DNA from: Helochares maculicollis
Lineage: Eukaryota; Arthropoda; Insecta; Coleoptera; Hydrophilidae
Direction: 5' to 3'
Assembly (NCBI GenBank): GCA_033557835.1
Contig: JAWQRO010000368.1
Coordinates: forward strand, 1-41,292
Length of the DNA stretch: 41,292 nt
Shown here one piece after another: positions 1 to 11,435 of the stretch. Position numbers and translations under genes: made by a program. Numbering within the stretch: position 1 is the stretch's first letter; every line of letters begins with the position of its first letter. Under the pieces are notes generated by a model, which was not told the origin of the DNA, did not search any database, and saw only the letters and a program-made list of their open reading frames with translations.

Positions 1-12
1 TATATATATATA

Positions 13-1372
13 CAGCCTGTTTCAGAATTAAGTTACAAAACGTAAAGGGGTGGTCGATACAAGAAATAATAAACGACAAGTTTTGCATTTTGGGGCATTA
101 CATGTACAGGCAGACGAATTACCTTCTTGACTACGCTTAATGCAGCTGGACTGGAACAGTCGAAATAATAATAAAAAACCTTATTGAAATGGAATATAGA
201 TAAAGGAAAAAAGTTAATAGTCTATTGTGGTCAAAAGTTCGCTTAACTAGAAAGGTATCAGCTTTATTCAAAGAATGAAGTTTTTGTTAACATGTAAATG
301 AAAACTTCTTTTTATATTAGTGAAATCATATAAATTCTAGGCTACTCTAAAACCTACAAAAAAAACCAGTGCAATAAATCACAACCATAGAGGCAAGAGA
401 AGCTCCACTTGTTTACTAGTGTTTTTATTTGATTCCATATGTTAAATTCAACGCCAGCTAATAAGATATTCAATTTATAACTATTTTACAATTTACTTAA
501 CTTGATATTTCACAATTTTACATTCTTCGTATAATTATTACAGTTTATTTGAAGTTATTTACGTTCCTGGCTCTCCGAATATCATTTGCCCCTTCTGTCG
601 ATATCTTTTAAACCCGGTCACAAATTTATTCTTGCGCGTTGAATTTAAGTTGCTTTAGATTTAAAACTAAAAAAGCAATATAAATGCAATTTGTTATAGA
701 GAAAGACGTATTATTGCCATTTTGTACTAATTTTCACTTTACAACTATGAATTAGTTTGCGATACAAGATATAATCACCTTTCTTGCGGCGGCAGATGGT
801 AACAAAAAGTGAAATTTTTCGAGGTCACGCGCTGTCTTCTGCAAAGCGCCTCAGTAAAATTTGACTTTAATGATTGCTTATGTTCGTTTTTCTGTTACTA
901 TTTCATAAGGAAGGTTTTGCGTTCATGAAAAAATGCAATTGTTTTGATTGTAGTGCCAATATTTTTATAAAGATAAAGGTGACGTTAGTTTGCGACGTAT
1001 GATGTAATCGTCTTCCTTGCAGCGAAATATAGTAATACAAAGTAATCTATTTTCGAGGCTACGTTCTATTTTAAATGATTTGAAAAAACGCGGAGCTATA
1101 AAATTGGACTTCAATGGTTGTTTCTCTTTGATACGGACGGTTTTGCGTTCATGAAAAAATTTAATCTCGAGATTTTGAAGAATCTAACGACGTGTTGGAT
1201 TGTGATGCCGTTATTTTTATAGCAGCAGCGGTGCCGTTGTGTCTGCATAATATTCTTTAACCCAACATGGTCTAACTTAGTCAAATTTTCAACATTTTTA
1301 TTTACACTTAGAAAATACAAGGTCGTGATCACATGTGGTTTAAGTATTGGAAATTAATTTTGCAACATTCTG
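13..1372. mobile_element. TIR-bounded DNA element, unfamiliar family, non-autonomous
   Basis: The two ends form imperfect terminal inverted repeats. Positions 9-46 match the reverse complement of 1339-1376 at 30 of 38 positions, including a TA on each side (11-12 and 1373-1374), so the element proper would be 13-1372. Ends start with CAG. TA target duplication and CAG ends suggest the Tc1/mariner superfamily, but I see no transposase trace inside on either strand, so this is probably a non-autonomous or internally rearranged derivative. The interior carries a roughly 235-bp imperfect tandem duplication. The right-hand part recurs at 19629-19909, which supports a dispersed repeat family. The TIRs and the second copy are seen directly; the superfamily is inference. 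Confidence 0.6.
751..1230. repeat. Imperfect tandem duplication, about 235-bp unit, inside the 13-1372 element
   Basis: Two diverged direct copies lie head to tail, starting near 751 and 986. Shared landmarks are 'ttagtttgcga' followed by 'gatgtaatc'-like sequence, then 'tttcgaggt/c', a 'ttgactttaatg'-like segment, and 'ggttttgcgttcatgaaaaa' at 912 and 1138. The second copy continues into the right end of the element. Noncoding on both strands as far as I can see. Confidence 0.6.
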
Positions 1373-4054
1373 TATATATGCCTCATGCGAGTTATATGCA
1401 ACCAAATGTGCGTCGCAGCGTGGTGCGTATTTCCAACATATTTCCGCAAAACAGTAAGGATTTGGATATTAAGAATTTGAAACCAAAACTGTCAAATAAA
1501 GAAAGTCTTACAGATTTATTTCATAATTGATGTACTAATTTACATTGCCAATTTTCTTGTAATATACTCTAAATAACTGTAATTCAATGCTAGTAGATTT
1601 TACTATATATTTAGTTGTCGCCGTTGTATATCTTAGCTGCTTATTTAGAGATAAAAAAAAAACAATTTGCTAAAACTATTTTCTGCCAACTTTAACAACT
1701 TAACTCTTTCATTAATACCACATACGTATTTAAGTCCAAATATTTGAAAATGTCATAATTTTTATGCTAGGCAAATAGAAATTATTATAGCTATTATTAT
1801 TTCTTAAGTTTTAATCGTTTAGCTATTAGAACTGATCATTGCTTTATTATTTGTTATCATCCTTTACAAAACGTATTAACAAAATTATTTTATAAACTAA
1901 TAACTAATAGGGTTAAACCATCATAAGTCACAACCTCCAACAACCAGAATGATGTGTTATCATATATTGAAAAAATAGTAGCTTAGGGTTCGGAAAGAAT
2001 GAAAAAGATCGACGGATTCTAGGACGTAAGCCTCGATAAGAACTTCTTTGGCTTCTGCCGGAAAAAATACAACTTAGTTATATCGTTGAAACTCATTCAA
2101 CGGTTATATAAAGATTATCCTTCGGTTCATAAATCTTTCGCTTCAGGGCGATTCGGCTCTCAAAGTTAAGCACTAGTATATTTTCAAGATTAAATTAACA
2201 ACAAGCACAGAAAGTGTTTCTAAGCGGTTCTTATTTGTATGCGCGCATTATGTTTTTACCCAGCAAAAAATTTGAACGCAGACCAAATGGAACCGACCCC
2301 CCGAAAAGGCCGTATAAAAATAACTAGCCTAACGCCGAGTAATTCGTCTTCATTTTTCTTAATATTATAACCATTCTAGATCTCCTGAATTATTCATCAA
2401 ACGAGACAAAAATGAGACTTGCGAATAGAATAATAAAATAAACTACATGCCTTCCGGGTCTCTTCCATCCAATCTGCACCTAAAAAGTATTATGGAGCTT
2501 TTTTCCATCAACGAGCGAAAAAGTGAGCAAATGAGTGAAGTATATCTCTTAAATACGCCATTAAGGATGGATTCTGTGTGGGTCTTCAGGATCTAATAAA
2601 TCAGGGCGAGCTTTTGGTCGGCATTTTCTGCAGTAGCGGGTCCAATGTGAGAAATTTCCTGGCCAGGATGCATTCCTGGCCTACTCTCAGACCGAACGGG
2701 TCAACGGTCTTGTGCTGAAAGCCGTTAGAGGAAGCTAAAGATACTAAATTAACATTTCTTTGAATCGAAGAGGTTTCATGCTCGATTTGCGCGATATTGC
2801 TTTTCAATTGCTTGTCGGCATTACCTCTCTGTATAAATTCCAGTTGTTGACTCTTCTAGTTTTCCATCGAAATAACAACTCGTCCTCTTCGTCGGTTATC
2901 CTTTTACCCGCTTTTAAGTCGTATATTTCGTTTATTACCATTATACGATAATCAGCGCATTTTTATCTGCCACAAAAGAGCTTTAGAAAAGCGAGAACGC
3001 ATAAAAAAATAATTAGGGAGGTGTTCTTTTATCATTATCGCTTTCTTCTTTACTTGCTCCCAACCCTCTTAGCGAGTCGAACAACACTCCTCTTCCATAT
3101 GATTTATAATTAAATTGTGGCCTTTCGCCTTTTCAGTTAGTTCCTGGGGAGTATTTGCCTAAATCGCTGTGTTGCTAAATTTAACACCCGATTTATTTAA
3201 TTAAGGATAAAATAACGGATAGATAGGCGGAAGTAGGTGGAATTTTGATGCGCGCGTGGGAAGCAGGAAATAATTATATTCGCCCTGAAGATAAATTATA
3301 TTACTTGAAGATGAGTCTTTCTGTTTATAATGTCAACGTTAGACCTCAATCTGTTTCAGTAGAAGTTGAGGAATTACTTCGTTGATTATATACACAATTC
3401 ATTTCTAATTTGGTAATATTTGTAAATAGATAAATCTATTATATTTACACTTATCCATTCTTATGTATATAAATGTTTACTAAACTAAGTAATTTTTACT
3501 TTTCTAAAGTTGATTCATCAACAATTTTTGCTAAGTTTTTAAAATTTCATTGCCTTAGGCTTTTATAGTTTCCAAGCATTTCAAGTAGACTTTTCATGAC
3601 TAGTCTAAATTTTTGATATTTTATTCGCTCCTCCCTCGCTAAGATGGAATACATCGCTAATCAATTAAGCTTCCCGAGTAAACGAAGACTATTAGGTTTT
3701 TGGTTAGTTATATATGCAGATAAAGTAAATTGTAAATGTTCGCAATGTATACAAATAATCTAATTTTTTCTTGTTGAATTGCTTTTTATTTAAAATTTTT
3801 ATCTTTTCCTTTAATTTATGTTTTTTCATAATTAGAACGTATATCTTCAATTCCAGTCCAGAAAAATAAAACAATGCTAATCATTGCCCAAGATGAGCTG
3901 TTATTCTTACACAAATAAAGTTTTTTTTCTACATTTAGAGTTTTTGTTGTACTTTTAATGTTTTTCCTTACATTCTCAAGCTTAATTTGAAGTTCTTAAT
4001 ACAATAAGATGAATCTAGTATTTTGTTAGTACAAAATAGGTTATATAATATAAT
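1373..4054. other. No gene seen; AT-rich DNA with a moderate GC island at about 1980-3330
   Basis: 1373-1980 and 3330-4054 are very AT-rich and carry no open frame of note. 1980-3330 has more G and C and looks like the other unexplained islands of the window. Its short open frames overlap each other on opposite strands (for example 2601-2807 minus and 2760-2951 plus) and resemble no family I know. No RNA gene or repeat with clear edges was seen. Confidence 0.5.
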
Positions 4055-5309
4055 GAGTACAAATTAGTTTCCGCCATTTTTTATAAAAAATTGAATATTT
4101 ATTGTAACAGAACGGTAGTTTAAATTTATTCAAAATATTGTCCATCACTAGCAACCACTTTTTTCCATCTTTCAGGCAGCATTCGGATTCCACATCTCAA
4201 GAATTCCTTATCTTCTTAGGCTATCCACGTATCAATCCAATTTTTGGTATCTTTATATGTTGTGAACCGCTGCTCCGACAGAGCATGTGCCATTGACTGG
4301 AATGTCTGGTGAATACGGCGGGTGGGGTAACACTTCCCAGTCAAGTGTTTTAAAATAGTTTTTCACCGGAACCGCTACATGCGGACGAGCATTATCATGA
4401 AGTAGAATTATTTTGTCGTGTCTAGAATAGTATTGTGATCGTTTTTCCTTTAGATCACGGCTCAATCTCATCAATTGTGTTCGGTAAAGCGTTCCAGTGA
4501 TTGTTTCGCTCGGATTAAGCAACTCGTAATACACCACACCCAGTTGATCCCACCATATACACAGGATAAAATTTTTTCCGTGAATATTCGGTTTTGCTGG
4601 GGATGTTGTCGCGTGGCCAGGTTTTCCCCATGATTTTCTTCTTTTTGGGTTGTCGTAATGCATGCATTTCTCATCCCCGGTGACGATTCGATGTAAAAAA
4701 ACCTTTTTTATAAGCCTGGCTAGCAGCATTTCACTCATGCATAATCGGCGTTCAATATCTCTTGGCTTCAATTTGTATGGAACCCAATTTCCTTGTTTAT
4801 GAATCATTCCTAATGATTTTAAATGATGTGAAACTGCTTGCTGTGTAACTTTTAATGTGAGAGCAAGTTCCTTTTGTGTTTGAGACGAATCTTCCTCCAA
4901 TAATTCTTCCAATTCTGTATCTTCGTAAATTTTAGGCCTTCCACTGCGGTCTTTGTCTTCTACATCAAAATCACCGTTTTTCAACTTTTGAAACTACTCA
5001 CGACAGGTTCTCTCACTCAAAGCAGCTTCATTATATGCTTCTACGAGAAATCGATGCACCTCAGCTGCAGATTTTTTTAAATTAAAGAAATAAATTAAAA
5101 GTTCCCGCAAATCACATTTATTTGGTTCAAATTTAGACATTTTCAGCTCAAGGAAATTATATTTTACTAGAACGGAGTCACTAATATAGTAAGGTTATGT
5201 TATTTTAGAGCGAACAGACTAATTTTTAAGCCGGTTATCATCTGCAAATTCTAACTAAAGCTGCGCCCCGCGATACCTTCCTTAAAACGGCGGACACTTA
5301 TTTGTACTC
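4055..5309 (-). mobile_element. Mariner element 1, full length, inactive
   Basis: A 1255-bp mariner with terminal inverted repeats at both ends. The left begins 'gagtacaaat' at 4055 and the right ends at 5309; the repeats agree at all but three of about 26 positions (both contain 'tccgcc'). A TA follows the right end (5310-5311); the left flank reads 'aat', so the target duplication has decayed there. The single transposase gene runs on the minus strand and is broken at three or more places. Length and layout are typical of mariners. The ends look good enough to be bound by a related transposase, but that is inference. Confidence 0.93.
4126..5140 (-). pseudogene. Mariner transposase pseudogene (element 1)
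   Basis: Related to mariner DD34D cut-and-paste transposases, which act in the nucleus on their own TIRs. The start ATG at 5140 opens an N-terminal helix-turn-helix region ('SAAEVHRFLVEAYNEAALSE'). An in-frame TAG at 4994-4996 replaces the Trp of the usual CREWF motif. The frame is then open for about 240 codons through the second HTH ('TQQAVSHHLKSLG'), the WVPYKL linker, the first catalytic Asp (IVTGDEK) and the second (LLHDNARPH). At about 4297-4302 roughly 26 bases are missing just after SPDI, which shifts the frame and removes the SDYHLF motif that holds the third catalytic Asp. Reading then resumes in another frame (SMAHALSEQRF), meets a TAA at 4216-4218, and ends with the expected VASDGQYFE and stop at 4126. 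It cannot encode an active enzyme. Confidence 0.93.
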
Positions 5310-6455
5310 TAATATTTATCTGGCTTGTGAATCTGCTGTGTTGTAGAATCTATAAGCTTCAATTTCGAATTTGACAAATAAACTAGACTTAGTGATTTGA
5401 CATAATTGTAAAAAATGAACTCAACTACCGTAAAACAAAAAAAAAATAAGAAGGTGTTAATTGAAATTTGAGAACAAACTTATGAATAAAAATATAAAAT
5501 TCGATAGAAAAACTATTCGACTTTAAAATAGTCAAAGTTTGTGCTGCAAATCAAGTTTCTGGAGTTTTGGTTTTCTTACAAATCAGCGTAATTAAAATTG
5601 CTAAGGTTGGGTCTTTTGTATCGAATATTTAAGTAATGCGCAGAAGAAAATAATTAGTTTAAATGTATGAACTGTTCTACAATGCATATGACATATATCT
5701 TAAGACTGACAAAAATGCAGAAGAAATTGATATCTTTGTAATTAAATGAGCATTAATTACGACAAATAATTAAATTTGCTTATGGGACGTTTCTATAAAC
5801 AAGCAGGAAAGGAATCTGGGGCTATGAAATGGCCTAAATTTAAATAAAGGTCGAGCTGGGCTCTTTTGTGCCGGGAATTTCCAAACAGATCATTAGGGAA
5901 AACTCCCTTATGAATACAATTTCCACAAGCTGAGTTCCTAGTAGATTTTTGTGCTCTTTTGTGCGAACTCACACAGGAGATTATCTCACACTCTGTTCGA
6001 ATATTTCTCTTAAGACTAATTTTCCCTTGCGCATTTTGAATAAAATTTGCTTCGCGGCAATATATCACTACAATTTTATAGAAAATTGAGAGATTTGTTT
6101 GATATGATTTGCAAATTTTTAGCAAGCGCAACAGCAGGGATTTTGGTTAGCTAACATTTAATTCGTCAAAACCACGTACACAACATGAGTAGATGAGCGT
6201 TGTATCAAATAACTCGCAGCGTTCATAATAAGTAGAGAGATCCGATAATAACATAGCAAGTGCAGTCGGTAAAGAGCAGAGGCATGTTTGCATGGCAAAT
6301 GATAATGACGGCGGTTAGAATGGGTCATTACTTCGGAAATATCAACTCAGGCTAGCTCAGCGCAGCGTTAGACTTCTGGTTATGCACCACACTGGAACAA
6401 ACGTTTCCATTAATTATTTGCGGAATATGCTCAAGAACTATCCTCATTCTATTTA

Positions 6456-6478
6456 CTGCTGCTGCTGCGATGCTGCTA
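6456..6478. repeat. Short CTG/CAG trinucleotide array
   Basis: Four CTG-type units, a 'cgatg' interruption, then two more units. Similar short arrays occur at 18694 and 36961, always within GC-richer islands. Confidence 0.7.
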
Positions 6479-6705
6479 CTTTCAAAGCTATTGCACTGCA
6501 CTTCATTACTGAAATTTCATCCCTTCCTGTCCTCTTTATCTTTATTTCTCCCTCATTGGCCTATCACAAATATCTTAATTACCAATAGTGTTGTAGCTTT
6601 ATAAACCACATCTCCTGCCAACCTAAATAATATAGTAAAAGTGCATTATTGCTATAAAAAACTATAAATACAAAATACCACGATTCATTTAAAAAGTACT
6701 TTATT

Positions 6706-7124
6706 TTGTTATTAACGTACCTACGTTGTTCTTTAATACAAATTTATTTACATAACCGAGTCGCAAAAAGAAGGCTGAACATAGCCTTTGTGCTGAACTT
6801 TAAAATCAATCAAAAAGCTAAAATCCTCCAAGTCGTTTCGATAGCAACATACAAATTACCTGGCATCAATCTTCTAATCGGTGACAGGGTGACATTTTTA
6901 TTGGATGGAACACAGAAACGAGTGACATTGAAATTTTGGCCGTGTTTCAAACGAGGAAAAAGGGAACAAATAGTAATCAAATTGAAACCCAGCGCTCTTC
7001 TTTGAGCAGTCGCAGCGTCATCTCTAACCAAGAGTTGGAACCTAATACTCTTGAAACTCGAAATCTGCTCGCGCTTTGCCGGATCTACCAAAGACAAATT
7101 AGTCGTGGTCTGAGTCTCAGCTAA
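6706..7124. other. Region open in three frames on both strands; unidentified
   Basis: Frames are open at 6706-7005 plus (99 codons), 6936-7124 plus (62 codons) and 6810-7097 minus (95 codons). No protein family, signal peptide or conserved motif is apparent in any of the three. The plus frame of 6706-7005 is basic and mixed hydrophobic. No flanking splice sites were convincing. It may be a chance run of low stop density in GC-richer DNA, an exon, or a decayed repeat. Confidence 0.2.
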
Positions 7125-7220
7125 AGCAGCTAGAATTCTACAGGTTTTTCATAGAAATCCAACTACGAGTTTAATCTTGTGTTTTATTTGAAAACAGACC
7201 TCTCTACAAGCTAATAGCAG

Positions 7221-7300
7221 GATTTCTAAATGAAAACTATAAGATTTTTAAACGCAAACTATGGGATTTTAAATGTAAACTTTATATTTCTAAATTATCT
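7221..7300. repeat. Decayed tandem repeat, about 22-bp unit, 3.5 copies
   Basis: Successive units start at 7221, 7243 and 7265, followed by a partial. Each begins 'gatttytaaa' and ends with an 'aaacta'-like run. The units differ from each other at about one base in five. Fainter continuation to about 7345 is possible. Confidence 0.55.
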
Positions 7301-10300
7301 AAATAAAACTAGAGAACTTTAAATTAAGATTTCTATGAAAATCTAACTGAAAAGTGTTGATTAAGGTTTTGTACGAAACTTGTGTTCATTAAAATTAGAT
7401 GTTTGTACTGAATGAACTTGTTTAAATTTAAGGTGGGAAAATATTCATAGTCAAAACAAGATTAATGAAGTCCTGAAGGACGACTGCTAGCACTTCCGGG
7501 TTCCCATCCTACGCTCGAAAGTTTCCTTTCAATGAAATGTCCGTCCAATTTCCATGATAAATTGCTTTTTATTGGAGTAAACGTATGCTGAGTCCCTATC
7601 AGCTACGCATTCAATTCTTATTTGCACCGTATTTTCCTTCCGGGAAAATATCCCCTTTGGGACCATTTCTTGCGTTTCTTTGCGTCCCTCCGTTCCAACC
7701 CGAACCAAGAAGCTCGCGTTCTAAGTTTTGATCTTATACGCAAACCTTATGACAATGTAAATCGATTTCTTTCTATGCAATCAAGTTTCTTTTAAATTTT
7801 AAGATTTACTTGTGCAAATAGTAACACAAAATTGACGTATAATGATTACACAAATTAAATTTCTAAAGAAAGGGTATGTTTTAATTCATAGGTAGTCAAT
7901 GTTGCACTAACAATAGCAAATTGCAGTTGTAATCAAAAAACTTCTTATCGGCAAATCACTTTACTTGTCATATGCTTGAAAAATTCATTAAAAACATCTT
8001 TTTGTATGTAATTGAAATACTGCTATCCGAAATCCACTATATCATTTTAATTCTTGCTTTACGCATATTATTTTATCATTATCATAATTAATACAATACT
8101 ATACATGATATTAGAGAAAGTAAAACATCTCTGTAGTAATACAGCTACGACTTTACGCTTTAAGTAGAACAGTTGTAACTGTTTAATAAAGGACGGTATT
8201 TAAAAGTGCATTTCAAATTTTTGTTACATATAAGGCACTGCACATTCCTTAAATTAGTGTTTAAAGTTGCGCCTTAAAATGTTTTATTAAAATATATAGT
8301 AGACATGAAACAAAAATTCTTAATATAACTTATTACTTGTTTCATCCTCTCTTTGCAGAAATTGTAACAATTTTTTGAAATTATTTTATGTTGCAGTGTC
8401 TAATTTTTCCTGAAAGGTACTAGAATCCTACAAACCTTTTTTGTGAGTCTTACTAACTGGCTTGCTAGTATTGTACAAGTTATAAAAATACTGTTTAATT
8501 TTTGATATGCACTTCAGGATTGGGCTTTCATAAATGCTGCAAATTCGATGTTTCGTTGTGTTTACAAGATTTTATCAAAATCGTAATCGTAAAGAGAACG
8601 AACGAATGTAAAGCTCTTCCTCCGTAACGTGGATAGCGTTTAAAGCCTAGTAGCGTCAGTTTCATTTCTATGATTTTAAACATGTTCGTGCAAAATAAAC
8701 GTTGGATCTATGATTCGATTAAACGAATATTTCAAACAATTGGTTTATTATAGTTTAAAAGTACTTGAATAATTTGTATATGGTTTATGTTTTTGATACT
8801 TCAAAAATACAAAATACAAGAAAAATAATGCAAATTCCTTTCACAAATTGAAGTGAATATAATTTTGTTGCATAAATTTGGCAATCAATGATCAATATAA
8901 ACTAAGCATGAAGTGGAAACAACTGAGATTTTTTTAAACTATATTTTAAAATTTAAAAGGATTGAATCCTTTCCATTTTTTACGTATGATAAACTATTGA
9001 TTTTATTCAGCTATGTGCAATTTTCATATATTACCCAAAAACCTTTTTGCCGATAAAATAAAAAGAAATTGTTACTGTTGAAAGTACGAATGTATTTATT
9101 GCTGACTGTGGCTCTAAACTCTAAGTAAAGGTTTTTGATTTAAAATAATTGACTCTTTTTCTAAATCTCGCAACGTAGAGCATTCTCAAAAGTATCAAAA
9201 AATTAGATACGTCGTTCACTTGTTATTTAGCTTTCGTTATATTGAATATAGTTTTGTCTGAACTTAAATTTACAGCCAATTTCAAGCATAATGTAACAAA
9301 TTTAAACGATTTCTCAGAATTCCCTTCTATGGTTTCTACATATTTTGACTATAATATTTAATTTCTTACTTCACATATAAGCCATTGAGCTTTACCTACT
9401 TTAGGATTTGCAATTGCAGCTATAATGTATTCCAATAAAATTTAAAAATTTCAGTGTTACTGCATCTGCAGTTAAGGTATGCATGCAAGTAAATTATTAG
9501 TTAGTGATCGACAATATAGTGACTACCAGTAAATGTTATATGTGTTTTCAGTTTAATATCATTTTAAATAGCGATTTCCCAAAAAAGTAACAAAAATCAT
9601 ATAAAGCTCCGTCATTAACACAAGCTCATACCGTTAATCAATATTGATTCAGCTCGTGGGCGAAGATGTTTTTGCCACCCTGTCTCGAAATTAATGATGA
9701 TGTCGACAAGACGGGGTTAAATTTAAAATGTTCTTATAGAGTGTTATCGTCACTTACACTTGGCTGCAGAAAACTTATACACTCTCAACTTCTCTCTCAC
9801 TAAGAGAATGTTCCGATGAAACTTTGACTGGCGTCGTGGATTCGATGTATGACTTGATTAGTTGATGATCTATGGCGCGAGAAAAAAGAGCAACGCTCTC
9901 TGCTCACTCCGACAGAAAAAATGAAAGTGTTAATCTCCATGGATTAGTAATTTAGATGTTCCCAGCTTCGCGTTTCGGCGTCGCTTTACATAACGAAAAT
10001 GAAACAGTTTAGCTCAAATGCACTCATTTTTACGTCATTTAAGATTTAAGCCTGCGGCGGCAACTAATGAGCTTATTTTTCTGCATCTTAAATAACCCCT
10101 TAAGGGCTCACCCAAATGGTTTTTTAAAGTCGGTTTAATCACTCGGCCCAGCAACCATAAAATCTTAGGCAAATCCTATAGCAATTGCAAAACATGGCAG
10201 TGCTTAACGGGCGAGGTGAGTTCATAAGGAGTGTAAGTAATGCAAGAAGTTGTATCCGAGTAAGAGATTTATAACGAAGTAAAATTAGTTTCAATAACGA

Positions 10301-11142
10301 GTCCACTTCATTACGGGAGAGCGAGTTGATGGCAGAATAAACACCCTTTAAACTAAATACATGGACGATTAGTTGCAGTTTAACTTCCGCAATCGCTTCT
10401 TTCGCTCGCCTCCTTCTTATTTACAAAAACATTTCTTGTTAATTGAAGACTCGCTGCCTCACTAAATTTACTTTCCACAACGAACCGGCAGCGCCAGCTG
10501 TTCCTCTATCTTTTTTATTTTTCACTCTCAATGAATGAATGAAATTATTTTTGGCCTAATGTTCTAATTTATGTAACATACTTAGAGCTCTAGAAAAATT
10601 CATTATTTTACATTTATTTTTAGCGCGATCTTGCACCTTGCAACTAGGTTTTGTAATCATCTGATACACAAAAGCTAAACTAGTGACAATTAAAGGGTTT
10701 GGAATAGTCAAAATAAAATTTATTTTATTAGTTTACATTATAAAAATGAGATGAAGTGAAGAGGCTGAAATTAATTTAAATATTGACTAGATATCTCGAT
10801 ATTTGTTTTATTTCATTTTTCTCATTTGACTCTACATTTATTTTCTTTTTTATATTTTTCCTCTTTGTTTTTTCGTATTGATATACATCAGCGGATGTTT
10901 CTGGTATCGGCTAGTTTTCCTAGATTATGGTCTTTGTTGGTGAAGATTTAGATAAAATTGAGTTTCAGCAAACGATTCACAGAAGACATAATCCGGTATA
11001 CCCTATAATTACCTAAGTCATCATCCAAAGGTCAATCTAAAGTTAAACAAATTTAATTTGATAATATTTTAGAATTATTACTTTGATTTATACAAGAAAT
11101 TATGATATATAGTCCAAAATAGGGAATTATTTGTATGTATAA
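7301..11142. other. No gene seen; AT-rich DNA with islands at about 7440-7760 and 9600-10540
   Basis: Nothing in this 3.8-kb stretch supports a gene; no open frame of note was found on either strand. 7760-9600 and 10540-11142 are AT-rich and featureless to the eye. The two GC-richer islands contain words such as 'aaccataaaatc' (near 10155) and 'ggcaactaatgagc' (near 10060) that resemble homeodomain sites. They may be conserved noncoding blocks, which is inference from composition only. Confidence 0.4.
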
Positions 11143-11435
11143 TTATTTTCTGCAATTTTGTACACAATTCACAAACAAATTTTTACTGTTGTTGCATGCT
11201 ATGTTGACATTTAAAGTAGATCTACAGCCTGAGATTCATATTCTATTACAATCTATTACAATTCCAAGTCGATTTTTGATAGAATTTATGAGAAGAATGT
11301 CATCTCTTAGTTGTAAAACAATAGCGACGTTATGCAGTAGTTTTTTCATTCTTTTCAAGTTACACGGCAATAACATTCAGAGGACTAATCAATTAATAGT
11401 CTGCATTACCAACGAAGTGTCCTATTACAGATATA

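Larger units (their letters stand above)
5310..7220. other. No recognised gene; AT-rich DNA then an island at about 5780-7140
   Basis: 5310-5780 is AT-rich and featureless. About 5780-7140 is richer in GC with several overlapping open frames: 5793-6131 minus, 6382-6588 plus, and three frames open together over 6706-7124. The motif 'gctcttttgtgc' occurs twice (5860-5871 and 5952-5963). A short CTG array sits at 6456-6478. None of the translations carries a motif I recognise. Confidence 0.4.

Noticed and set aside
1..12. TA dinucleotide run at the window start as a microsatellite
   Set aside because: Only six TA units, and it overlaps the TA flank of the TIR element; too short to report alone.
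2601..2951. Overlapping opposed open frames as a gene
   Set aside because: Short, mutually overlapping, and without any family motif; expected in a GC-richer island.
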